Assembly: GCA_963921425.1 (NCBI GenBank)
Contig: OY992836.1
Location: 8,447,825-8,511,824, forward strand
Direction: 5' to 3'
DNA: 64,000 bases
Source: Dryas octopetala
Lineage: Eukaryota > Streptophyta > Magnoliopsida > Rosales > Rosaceae
The notes under the pieces: generated by a model
What the model saw: the letters and a program-made list of their open reading frames with translations, nothing else
Databases searched by the model: none
What the model was told of the DNA's origin: nothing
Shown: piece by piece, positions 1 to 11,198 of the stretch
Position numbering within the stretch: the stretch's first letter is position 1
Layout of the letters: each line of letters starts with the position of its first letter
Position numbers and translations under genes: made by a program

Positions 1-1090
1 AAAAGCTTATTCACAAATATAATGCACTTAATACATTTAATGAAGAAATAACATCACAAGTAATAAAGATAAATTATCACAAGAAAATAAATCACACAAC
101 ATGACACAAGGATTAATTGTAATATAGTCCAATCATTGGGGAAATAGAGACCCTACCTTAATTTCTTGAGCACAAGTTCCTTCTTGGTCCGTTCCTATGT
201 ATTCGGGTCTAAAAAGTTTAAAAATTATAGTTTAGATATAACTTAATTAAATTTAAATTTATTTCACTCACTTTTTAAGGAGAGTGTAACTCACACTCTA
301 ACTTAGAGGTGTCGGATTGACGAGAAACGTGTACCAATGGACTCGTATTGAAAAAATAGAGTTAGGATGGTGAAAATTGAGCGAAAACAGTCGCCGGAAA
401 CAGCCGCACGCGCCACCACGCGCCGGCGGTGCGAGTGGGGTGGCTGGCCGGTCACTGTTCATCGTTTCTTTAAAACAGCCCCTGTTTTCCAGATTTTCCA
501 GTTTTTTTATCTCATTTTTTACTCGACTTTTGACCTATCAAACCTTCACCAAATTGAGCAAACTTAAACTTATACTTGTTTTAAAGCTCTACATCCCCTC
601 TTTACAACTATGTAAAGAACATGAAAAACGAATGGTTAAAACTCAAGTTATAAGACTCGAAATGAGGCCACATGAACATGCGAATTTTCTGGAAAAATTT
701 CCAGATTTTTCATTTTTCTTGGTTTTTCATTTTCTTTCATTTTCAACCCACAAAACCTATTCCTATGGCTATAATAAAGTTATAAATGACCTATTTTTAG
801 TTTAACAATATTAAACAAAGAGGTATAAACAAAATTTAAAAAAATAAAAGTTTCAAAGAAAATTACTAAGGACACTCAAGGTTCCTTGAGCTCACCTTCC
901 TTCCTGTCCTTTGGAGTTAAAAAGAGGCTAAAATTTGTGATTCCTACAGTAAAAAGAAAAACACAAAGACTAAAAAATGTTAGTTCAATTATTTAAACAA
1001 AGTCTAAACAACCAAGAAGGATAGAGTTTAACTTTAAACTCTAACCTTCTCAATTTTCTTCTCTCCCTTCTTTGTCCCTTTCCAGTTTAC

Positions 1091-1147
<57 letters not shown>

Positions 1148-1506
1148 CTCTTCTTTTCCTCTGTTCAGTTTTGTTACTCAAGAGTATTCTTAAGCATACT
1201 TTATAGTCTAATTGGCTTATGTTTTTCAGTTAAGAGGAGATGAACCTAATCATTATTTAGATAAGGACTCATCCCTCTAAAGGAATCATCACCCTTGATT
1301 AAGGCTTAGGTGTTCTAATTTGAGAAGGCTGATGGCGTTGGTTGCTATCCCTTCTTCCACTTTTTTTTTTTTTTTTTTTTTTTCAAGTTGGGCTTTGTAT
1401 GTTGTAGAAAATTAGGCTAAAGCCCAAACATTAGAAATGTAGCCCAATGTTTATTTATCTATTTATTATTATTATTTTTTTTTTTTTGGGACATTACAAA
1501 AGTATA
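1..1506. other. Repeat-derived stretch without a gene
   Basis: I see no supportable coding gene. Two short related blocks (about 165-225 and 880-935, both with a TTGAGC...CCTTCCTT-like core followed by an A/T run) and a GC-rich patch near 400-460 suggest old retrotransposon LTR material, possibly on the minus strand ending near 1497. No partner LTR is in the window, so this stays a weak inference. A 51-bp CT tract and long T runs break up the rest. Confidence 0.3.
1094..1144. repeat. CT microsatellite
   Basis: About 25 uninterrupted CT units with one CG change near the right edge. Confidence 0.9.
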
Positions 1507-1969
1507 ATTACAATCAAGGAGTAAAATTTCGAAGAATTTTAAATTTCGACAAAAATTAGACATAAACGACGGAAATTACTATCAAAATACGAAAATTTTG
1601 AATGAAACTTTATCATATGTTTATTTAACATATTATCTACTACATTAATAAAAAATATTGAAGAAACCAAATTATATAGTAGGTTTCATATGATATAATA
1701 TGAATATAATGCGCGCTGGAGGCAAATCCTATTAAATAAAATTAGTATAATAAATAAATAAACTTTAGTATATTTTTTATACTCTATAATTTATACACTA
1801 AACCCTATATACTATATAATTTATACACTAAATCCTATATATTATATAATGTATACTCTATATTTTTTAGGATATGGTATAAGTTATTAGGGTTTAGGCC
1901 CTTAATTATTTTTATATAGAAATGTATTAGGGTTTAAGATTTAAAAACAATTAAACAAAACCCAAAACC

Positions 1970-2215
1970 TGTTGTAAATATCATTAATTATGTGGCTGTC
2001 CATTATCATGTTCAATATTTATCTCATGTATTATCTAGAGCAATTGTATAGATAATTATGAGGAGTCCAATTCATTGTAAAATACAAGACCTTAAGGGTC
2101 TATCTCAGGTCATCCAAGAGCCTATAAATAGAGGCCTTATGTGAATGAGAAATATACTATGATTCCTCCCCAATTCTCTCTTATATTTTCTCTACATTTC
2201 TCTTTATTTATAACA
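1970..2215 (+). repeat. 5' LTR
   Basis: Direct repeat partner of 7559-7805. It contains a TATAAATAG-type box near 2122 and a pyrimidine-rich right end. A conserved TTATCAGCACGA motif, a usual primer-binding-site region in plant copia elements, follows immediately at about 2218. Confidence 0.9.
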
Positions 2216-3199
2216 CGTTATCAGCACGAAAGCTCTGATATATTTTTGTTCTTTATTTCTAGTAGCAATTTTATTTTCTCATACATATAGCCGATGACAC
2301 TTAGGAGAGGCTTTATTATTATTATGAGGCAAGAGCCTGTATGCTCAAATTTACGATGCCCATACTCTTTTTATTTTCCGTAATTTATACTACTGCAATT
2401 ATGGTTTACAATTCTGTACACATATGATCGAGTTCGATAATAATGTGAGGACCCAAGCCGGCCACTTCTTTTCTCATGGCCAAAAGAAAAAAGAAGAAGC
2501 TACTTTTCAGCTAAGTTGATGATGGCAATCAAAAGTATTCAACCTGTACGTGGCTATTGGTTTATATTTTTTACCTTGCTATATCTATTATTTATATATA
2601 TATATGGACTTACATATATATGCTTTTGTTTACTTGTGATTCTAAGCTTCAAACTTAGTCTTTGGTCTACGTACGTCCCCCAATATTTCTTTAATCCATA
2701 TATGAATGAGCTTTTCAATTCTGTTATTTGGTGTTGACAAACTGTTTGGTATCTATAACCTATTATTATTGTTTAGGTTGTTTTATTTATCTCTTTCATT
2801 GTATAATGCCAATTTTGGTTGAGATCCTTATTTAAGATGTGGGATTCGATTTTATATTATATACTATTACAATTCATATAGAATTGTTGAACTTACAATA
2901 TGCTTTGAATTGCTGCAAACTTTTTTGAGAACCATGGAAGATTTATATCATATATTGGTATGAGTATTCTATTATTCTATTGCTTATATATACAATTAAT
3001 TGACATATGTCTATCTATAAGATGTTTATTGAATTAGAGCATTAATTTCAAAATCATATTGTTTACAACGAGAACATGTTTTCCTAATTATATATGAAAA
3101 ATATGTGTTCTTTATTGCTCCTTATTCGATTATTGTATTGATTAAAGGTTATTCTATGTTATTATAAAATATAACATCATATGATAATTATATATGATT

Positions 3200-6100
3200 G
3201 TTGAGGTTAGAACTGAACGTTCCTAGATTCTCAAATTAAAATTGATTAAGGATCAGAAGATCCTAAATCCTCTAAAAATCAATTGAGGACCCGAAGATCC
3301 TCATAAAATTGAATGAGGGCCAAAGTTCCTCAATTCTTGTATTATTAAATTAGGGCAAAGTGCCTCAATTGTTATACAACTAAATAAGATAATTAAGGAC
3401 CCGAAGTTCTTTATTTCTTATCATACAAGGATGACTCATACACAAGGACCTGAAGTTCCTTAACCTTAATTATTATAAGGGTTTTGAAGTTCGTTATCAT
3501 ACGATCCAATCAAAACCTGAAGTTTCATGACTCAATCGAAACCTGAAGTTTCATGATGATTGGTCAATATTGGAACAATATACAATGAAGTACACGTTCG
3601 ATGATAGTGCAAATATGACATATTCGATCATTGAGGTCTTGATATTGTTGAGCACTCAATTTTGCTTTATATATGATATACACGACGATTATCACATATT
3701 ATTTTAGGACCTGAAGCTCCTTAATTTTGATTAATCATTTAATCATACGAAGATTTGAAGTTCTTTCATTTTTATGAGGACCATAATTTCTTTGGTTCTT
3801 ATTATGTGATCAAATCATAATCTTGAAGTTTCTTGTTTTTATTATATATAATAAAGACTCGAAGTTCTTCAATCTTTATCCAATCGTGTAATTAAATGAG
3901 AACCTGAAGTTTCTCAATCTCTATATACAAATCATGACCCGAAGTTTGTTGATTCTTTTTATTGGGACCAGAAGTTTCCATAGTTTATTTTAATGCAATG
4001 TTTTACAATTTCTACTTTAATTTAATCGTTCTGTTTATTTCCTTATTTTAATTCTTAGCTATGCAGAATTTCATCATTCTTTTTATATGGACATGTAGTC
4101 CTAAACATCGAACCTGAAGTTTCGAGTATAGATATCATTTTGAACTTGAAATTCTAATTAATGCAGCCTCAACCTGAAGTTTTGAGCAATTTATTTTGGC
4201 ATGAAATTCAAAATATATAAATCTTGTTAAGAACCAGAAGTTCTAACATAGTACATACATAAAGGAAATAAGGACTTGAAGTCTAAATATATATGAACAT
4301 GAAGTTCAAAACTCAAACATTTTAGACTCAGAAGTTTACAAATTAAATTTAAGTCCATGTTTTAAATCTGAAACCTGAAGTTTCAGAAATATGTTAAAAT
4401 GGACATGATGTTCATGTTATGACTTTTGAAGAGCAAATATTTAGAACCCGAAGTTCTAACCTACTCCAAATTTGAGGTTTTGGGAATACATGGGAACATA
4501 TTATTAGTTGGCTACATCATTTTCTTTAAATAGAACCTGAAGTTCTAAATCTTTGATCTATACTGTATTTATGCCTTCTATCACGGAATGGAGAGATCAA
4601 ACTTATAAAGAAATTGATATTCTAACGCATACAACGTCAAGTTCCTTATTCCTTGGTTTTACTCAAAACCTGAGAAATTTGAAGTTTTTGAAAGATATGA
4701 TCAGAATATATAGTTCTACAGTCAAATAAGAACCTGAAGTTCTTTGACATTTTGTTTCTTTATCAGAAGTGGATGAAATTTGGAGATGCGATAGAACGTA
4801 ATGTTCTTATGATTGATTAAAATTTGTAGTTCAATGTGCATTGCTTAATCAAGTCAGAACCTGAAGTTCCTTGATTTTCATGCTCTATATTATAGAATCA
4901 AATTGAACCAGAAGTTCTTTGATCTATCATTCCATGATTTAGAACTCAAATTTTTCACAACTCCACAATTTTTTCTTATGAACCTGAAGTTTTTGATTAA
5001 GTTTAGATTAAGCCGGAAGCCTTTATTCATATGAGCTTATAGTTCTATACTTTAACAAAATTTAAGAACCTGAAGTTCTACTTAGATTTTGTATAGAAAC
5101 TTGAAGTTTCATGGCTTTTAATGAACTTGAAAGTTTCATATAGCTTCAATTTTGAACATATATGGCGTATATGTTCATAGTTGTTCATAATTAATTTATT
5201 GATTCTTATTATAACCTGAAGTTAGATGCTGAAGAATTATTTGAAACCAGAAGTTTCATATACCTACATGTGCATTACAAACCTAATTATATTTCGTCTT
5301 TATATAACCTGAAGTTATATAAGCATTTGAGTTTGTATAACCACTCACTCTATTGATTTTTATATATGCACTTATGAAAATTTTCCCGCCGTTAGGGGGA
5401 GAAATGACAGTTCCTGAAGAACGGCGTGAAATATCATAATATGCATATATTAGTCTTTTCATACCATTCAATATGCGAATGAGATATGAATGATAATGCA
5501 AATCTAGTGAATACATTTATTTGAAAGCTACATGCATATATATTCAACGAAACTGCAAAGTCACGTGTAGAAGATTTATATATGCTAACATGGATTGATG
5601 TCCTAACATGGTAGTCCATCAATTTGGCAGAAAATGGTTTATTGCACGCTTGAAGCGTGACAAATCTATAGGTTCCAAAGTTTAGCTCCCTAGAAGTGGA
5701 GAGTATATGAAATGGTCCACACAAGCCCAATTAATTAAATTTAAAGATCCACATTCTGTACACAAATCATCCTAGAAGAGATGACAGTCCCTGAAGAGAC
5801 TATAAAAGCCCCTGAAGAGGCATGTGTACCAATTACAAAGATATATATATTTATATCTAATGCATGCAAATGAGAATTGTGAGACATTGATATAATGATG
5901 ATATATTTTGTTTATAGTAGCTACTAAATATCATCATGGGCTATAATAATGTGGAACCACGTTTACTATAAATGTCGACAAAATTAATGATTGGCCAAAC
6001 TGGAAAGAGGCAATTCCAGTAGAATTGAACATCATTATAAACGTAGAATAATGAGAACCTATAGTTCAAACACCAAAGATGTTAACCCTGAAGGTTATAG

Positions 6101-6560
6101 AGTGTTTGAAATAAAGTGAATGAAATCACTATTTATAATGGCACAAGGTTTCTTTAAAGAAACATGGGATTGTGGTTATATATTCTCCTGTTTTAGATGC
6201 AACCGCATTTTAACAAATTTAGTAAAATTAATGTGTTCATTGCATATGGAGAAAACATTTTAAAGATTATGAAATGCCTGAAGCATATATATCGCCAGAA
6301 GCGATTTCCTACAAGATATATGAGGAGTTGCTAAGTCAAATATCAAATTGAAAGTGCCATGAAATATTATGTGCTTGAAGCAAATCCTTGAAGGATTGAA
6401 AGAGCCTGAAGCTCAAATTATGTACTCAATTTTAACACTATGAATATGGTCAAAATTGCCTTATTGAGTATTTTGATTAGAACCTGAATTCGAAAATTGT
6501 TGCAACATTTTCAAACTTTTGAAAGAAGTTATGAATTAATTTAGGCTCCTGAAGAGCTCA
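3200..6560 (+). repeat. Array of dispersed micro-hairpins with a constant CTGAA-type loop
   Basis: Dozens of very short inverted repeats are scattered through the interior of the LTR element. The loop is nearly always CTGAA (also CAGAA, TTGAA, CCGAA), while the arms differ and remain complementary. Examples read directly: 4368-4386 (arms CTGAAAC/GTTTCAG), 4531-4547 (TAGAAC/GTTCTA), 5300-5322 (TTATATAAC/GTTATATAA), 5410-5422 (GTTC/GAAC), 6083-6097 (TAACC/GGTTA), 6274-6286 (ATGC/GCAT), 6291-6305 (ATCGC/GCGAT, loop CAGAA), 6383-6397 (AATCC/GGATT, loop TTGAA), 6402-6414 (GAGC/GCTC) and 6545-6557 (GCTC/GAGC). Spacing is irregular, mostly 20-100 bp. The function is unknown. Confidence 0.85.
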
Positions 6561-7114
6561 TAAGATTATTGAATGCTTGAATATTGGATTTGATATAAAT
6601 AACCTTGGGAAATGAAATAGTGTCTCGAGCTGCAGATCGAGTACTGTACTAGTGAAATTCTTATGCCCAACGGTTATTCAATCTATTGGCACTAAGAATG
6701 ATTACTTGCTTCCTAAGGAAGATGTAAGAAAGATCTTTGGTCCAGAAGCACCATATCTTAATGTGCCTTATTCAACTTAATCACAATGCAGTAGACCGAA
6801 TATAGCATCGGTGATTGTGTCATATAATTTTTCCAATACTCAAAGTATCTTCATAATAATTCTTCTCTTTTAGAGATAATTGTTTCTAACCACTTTATTT
6901 AGTGGAATTATATTTTGTTTGTATTGCTCCAATCTCAACAGGATTTCAATATATGATGACAAACATATAACCCCTGATGATATAGAAGCCATGTTCATAC
7001 AGGCATTGTCAAACTCCATTCTCTAGAAGATGGGATGTGAGATATCATTATTTGCTGGATTATTGAGCCAGTCAAATTAAAGCTTGTTGTTATCAGGGGG
7101 AGCATCCAACCATT

Positions 7115-7525
7115 TTGCGTATTGTACTCTTTTCCCTTCGACTAGGTTTTTTGTCCCATCGGGTTTTTCCTAGCAAGGTTTTAATGAGGCAAAGCGCATC
7201 CAACATTGTAGCAGTGATATTGCAAAAGTTGCACTCTTTTTCCTTCGCTTTGGTTTTGTCCCATTGGGTTTTTCAAAGCAAGGTTTTAACGAGGCAACAT
7301 TCACTGATTGGAGAAATATATCAACATCAGGGGGAGCGTGCCATCAAACATTGTACTCTTTTTCCTTCGTCCAAGGTTTTTGTCCCATTGGGTTTTCCTG
7401 GCAAGGTTTTAATGAGGCAGTGTCGTGCGCCCATCATATCTATCAGAAACACATGAAGATTGTACTCTTTTCCTTAGCTAGTCTTTTTCCCATAGGGTTT
7501 TGGCTAATAAGGTTTTTAATGAGGC
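7115..7525 (+). repeat. Four copies of a ~115-bp stem-loop repeat before the 3' LTR
   Basis: Each copy has a CTCTTTT(C)CCTT start, a stem-loop around TTTTGTCCCAT(T/C)GGGTTTT, and an AAGGTTTTAATGAGGCA end. The stem arms differ between copies but pair within a copy: copy 1 CTAGG/CCTAG (7142-7146 and 7169-7173), copy 2 GCTTTG/CAAAGC (7247-7252 and 7274-7279). Copies 3 and 4 pair less perfectly. A motif of this general form is familiar just upstream of the polypurine tract in plant copia elements; four copies is unusual in my reading. Confidence 0.75.
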
Positions 7526-7558
7526 AACTATCATATTCAATGGACATCCAAGGGGGAG

Positions 7559-7805
7559 TGTTGTAAATATCATTAATTATGTGGCTGTCCATTATCATGT
7601 TCAATATTTATCTCATGTATTATCTAGAGCAATTGTATAGATAATTATGAGGAGTCCAATTCATTGTAAAATACAAGACCTTAAGGGTCTATCTCAGATC
7701 ATCCAAGAGCCTATAAATAGAGGCCTTATGTGAATGAGAAATATACTCTGATTCATCCCCAATTCTCTCTTATATTTTCTCTACATTTCTCTTTATTTTA
7801 TAACA
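7559..7805 (+). repeat. 3' LTR
   Basis: Near-identical partner of 1970-2215. It follows the polypurine tract and is followed directly by the AAACC target duplication. Confidence 0.9.
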
Positions 7806-8354
7806 AAACCTTTTTTTTTTTTTTCTTTCCAATTGCACAAAGATCCCAAACCCCAACCAACCCTAAACTTTTTTTTTTCTTTTCTTTTTCTTTTCTTTCC
7901 TTTCTTCCTTTCTTCCCGTGACTTCTTCTTTTCCTTCTCATTTCATCTTTCCCACTGCCAGACACCAGACCCCTTCTCTCTCCTCCCTTTTCCTCCTTCC
8001 CCGGTCTCCCTTTCTTCCTCATCTCCCTCTCCGATCTCTTCTCTCTCCAAGATCTCTTCTCTCTCCTCCCTCCCCAATCACCCTTTGATCTCTCTTCGAT
8101 CTGTTGCCTTTGGCGACGGTTGGCGACGAGATGAGGCCAGCTCGCCTCTTCCTCCCTTCTCACCCTATGATCTCCGCCTCCCCGAGCCGAAAATTTCGCC
8201 GAAATTTCAAGAATTTTGAAAAATTTTCTAAATTTTTGGCGAAAATGTCGAAATTAGGACTAAATTTCTTTTGTTTGGTATTAAAATTTTCATACCATTA
8301 AAAAATGAAATTTTCAACACAATTTCGCCGAAAATTTCAAAATTTTACTCCTTG

Positions 8355-9167
8355 ATTACAATGACATTTTTGGGGTTATTATGGGCGATTTGGGTGGGTG
8401 AGTTTTGTTTTAGCATAACTTAGCAGGTGTGCAGTTACAACTGCAATTGTATTTTGAACGTCGATATTTTATATAGTTTTGATATAATTCTTTATTTTAA
8501 ACCATTTGAAAAACAAATATCATTACACCAATAGCTAATGAATTTTTTTTTTTTTAACAGCGGTCATTGGTCATTCATAAAATTTGAACTCTCCTCTCAA
8601 AAAAGGAGATTGTGACAAACACTGGACCAAATAATCATTAGTGATCAATAGCTAGTGAATTGATTGATATGACTCATTTTGAAGGCATATTCTTCCTTCT
8701 TTCACTTTTAATTGGTTCCTGTCTTTCCAAAAATGATACACGTCATATCCGGAAAGGAATGGAAAACCGTGATCTAGAATTGTAATGTAAACCCTAAACA
8801 ATAAAAGCAAACCACCTCAGACGGACGTGATAAATTAAAGCACATAAATTATAGTAATAATAATTGTACCCAAAATATATGCAAGTGTTTCATGACAGCA
8901 CTGCTTAAGTAAAGGAGGACATGATAAGTTCACGGGGATTCTACTCCACCAAAGATTGTGGAGAATTGTCCAGAACATGAACATGCATGTACACACAAAA
9001 AAAAAAAAACAAGCATCCCCAGCACTCTCAGTTGTACACTTCAACCACGAAACACAAACTTCCAAAAGTACTTTTTGAAAAGCAGCTTTGCTTAAAGACA
9101 AAGGTGTTCCTACCCTTCAAAATTTCTACTGACAAAATTGTTTGTATGTTTTTTTTGAATACCTTTT
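8355..9167. repeat. Direct repeat copy A (~810 bp)
   Basis: It matches 11199-12003 in the same orientation at roughly 95% by eye, including an ATGAACATGCATGTACAC block and a downstream A run. There is no coding evidence: the two short open frames in the copies diverge at their ends and carry A-run compositions. Copy A starts exactly at the target duplication of the hAT-like element. Confidence 0.85.
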
Positions 9168-10018
9168 TTTCCAATGAATTAATTTGATCATTGCGGTTAA
9201 AAAAAAAAAAAAAGTTAACCTCGATCTATAGACTGACTAGACTTGCTGGAAAAAGTATCAAATATTTTATCGTCTTTAATTAAAAAAATTTATTAAGAAA
9301 GTAAAAAATGAAATTTGGTCAGGTGCTTTAATTAGAAGTCAAAAATGAGAAAAAATGTTAAGCCAAACCCCAGCTACCCCAAACTTTAAGTAGAAATCCA
9401 AAAGTGTCTACCGAGCACTCGGGAGATACATCTATGTGCATCTGCAAGCTAAACACATGCATCTACAACATAAAACATGTCATCTGCAAACTAAAAATAT
9501 GCATCTTCAACCAAAAAATGTGCAGATGCTGATGCATCTGCATCTGCCGAGCATTCGGTAGTGCTTTTTTCCGTCTCTGCCCACATGTGCACTGACTGAT
9601 TGGGCTAAAACTTAATTTTTTAATTGGATGAGTTTGTAGTTAAAATTGTTTTGAAAACTGGGTTTATGAGTAGTTTATTAAATTTTGAATTCATGGATAG
9701 CTTTTTATTTCCTCTGTTTTAGGCAAAATCACTACATAAGAGAAAAAAAAAAAAAAGTTGGGTGAACTCAACATCTACGACATTATAACACTAAATTACA
9801 CATTTACACCCAAATTAACTCTCTTCTGGTAACCCAAGAAAAAAGGAAATCATGATCTTTAAGCTATTAATGCATAATTTATTAATTAATTATTCATAAT
9901 ATCGATCTTGATAACTTTTCAAAAACATAAGATCAATCCATAATATTGATCTTAAGAATAAAAATACGGCGCTTTTTTCAATTTGAGTCAAGCCGGGCGC
10001 TTGACAGACACTTTTGTT
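9168..10018. other. Intergenic stretch, no gene
   Basis: AT-rich. Around 9405-9575 there is a run of degenerate CATCTGCA/CATGCATCT units bounded by two short palindromes (CCGAG-CA-CTCGG near 9411 and a related one near 9548). I see nothing else. Confidence 0.5.
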
Positions 10019-10027
10019 TTTCTTTTT

Positions 10028-11147
10028 GGCTTAATTACTAATTTACCACTCAAACTGTAACTCATTCTCATATTGGCACCTGAAAGTTTTTTTGTCTCAT
10101 ATTACTACCTATAACTTACATTCATGTCTCATTTTACCTTGTTCAATCAAGAACTCTGTTAAAAATGCTGACTTGGCCATTAATGCTTACGTGGCGCACT
10201 AGATGTGTGCCACATGTCACATCTTTTTTTGTATTTTCTGATTTTTTTTAATTTCCTATTTTTATAAACTTTGAAAATTAATTAAAAATAGCTCCGAACT
10301 CAGAAAAATACACAAAAAATTCCTACAAACTCGTCTTGACTAGTACTAATTTACTATCGGGTCAAAATACCAATTTTTCCTCTAAAAATTTTCAGAAAAT
10401 TTGGGAAGTCCAAGATTATTTCTAGAAAATTAAAATACTCTATACTCTTTGGAAATTCATAGGATAATCTCCCGAACTCCAAAAAATATGAGATTTGCAC
10501 CTTTAGTCTTCTAAAAACTAACAATACCTTTCTCGTAAACACTTGCTACCCAAAAGACCTCTCGGTCTTAGAGAAAAATAAATTTCCCTCTATAAAATAA
10601 ATTCTAGAAAAATTCTAGAATTTATGTAAGGTCTCGAAATATTCTCTAAAACAAGCTTTTGGTAATTTCCAAAATATTTTTTAGAATTTGTCCGAGAGTT
10701 TACGAAAATTCTAGAATTTATTTCATAGAGGGAAATTTATTTTAATTTTTTAGAAATAAATTTAGACTTTCCAATTTTTTTAGAAATTTTTAGAGGGCAA
10801 ATTAGTAATTTAACCCTATAGTAAATTAGTGATAGTCAAGACGAGTATGTAGGAATTTTTTGTGTATTTTTCTGAGTTTGGAACTATTTTTAATTAATTT
10901 TCAAATTTTATAAAAATAGGAAATTAAAAAATCTAAAAAATAAAAGCAAAGATGTGACATGTGGCGCACATTCAGCGTGCCACGTCATCATTAACGGCCA
11001 CGTCAGCATTTTTAACGGAGTTGTTAATAAAATAAGATAAAATAGGACACGGATATAAGTTACAGTTAGTAATCTAGAACAAAAAATTTTTCAAGTGACA
11101 ATGTAAAAATGAATTACAATTTTAAATGATAAATCAGTAATTAAGCC
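10028..11147. mobile_element. Mutator-like foldback element, copy 1
   Basis: The 1120-bp element starts GGCTTAATTA and ends TAATTAAGCC. Its two halves are inverted copies of each other over roughly 500 bp, giving a giant hairpin. A perfect 9-bp target duplication TTTCTTTTT flanks it (10019-10027 and 11148-11156), the length typical of Mutator-like elements. There is no transposase; the short open frames inside are incidental. Two further copies are at 17228-18331 and 47983-49082. Confidence 0.85.
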
Positions 11148-11198
11148 TTTCTTTTTTTGCAACTGCAACTGTTATAATTGAAGCGAGTGAAAAATATA

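Larger units (their letters stand above)
1970..7805 (+). mobile_element. Young Ty1/copia-like LTR retroelement fossil, non-coding
   Basis: The two LTRs (1970-2215 and 7559-7805) start TGTTG and end AACA, and differ by only about three substitutions and one single-base indel over ~246 bp. The 5-bp target duplication AAACC is perfect (1965-1969 and 7806-7810), and a polypurine tract AAGGGGGAG sits just before the 3' LTR. The insertion is therefore recent, roughly a million years or less at commonly assumed plant rates. The interior (5.3 kb) has no long reading frame. Faint copia RT/RNase H-like traces near 6690-7080 give the family call. It is heavily decayed for coding and probably was mobilised in trans. 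It lies inside the hAT-like element at 1515-8354. Confidence 0.85.
1515..8354. mobile_element. hAT-like non-autonomous DNA element, split by an LTR element
   Basis: The ends are inverted repeats that both begin CAAGGAGTAAAATTT when read inward. They are flanked by a perfect 8-bp direct repeat ATTACAAT (1507-1514 and 8355-8362), which is the target-site duplication length of hAT elements. Without the LTR element at 1970-7805 and its 5-bp duplication the element is about 1 kb. It has no transposase: it holds an AT-rich left part and a CT-rich right part (7810-8150). The related sequence at 11199 carries a single ATTACAAT with no element and so shows what an empty site looks like. A relative lies at 59083-60467. 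Confidence 0.75.

Noticed and set aside
3200-6560. CRISPR-like array, because a short motif recurs at intervals
   Set aside because: This is a plant nuclear sequence. The repeats are short, irregularly spaced and variable in their arms, and no cas genes are present. They are hairpins in an LTR element.
7798-8219. Overlapping 121- and 128-codon open frames on both strands
   Set aside because: Low-complexity CT/GA-rich sequence in the hAT-like element. A repetitive Lys/Arg/Glu or Ser/Pro/Phe composition is expected by chance.
8987-9187. Small conserved protein, because a similar frame exists at 11815-12006
   Set aside because: The two frames lie in the ~810-bp direct repeat and diverge at their ends. 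The similarity is explained by duplication, and composition is driven by an A run.
10354-10542. Conserved 62-codon frame shared by two foldback copies (also at 17535-17723)
   Set aside because: The conservation follows from the copies being the same element. The frame lies in the hairpin arm and has no independent support.
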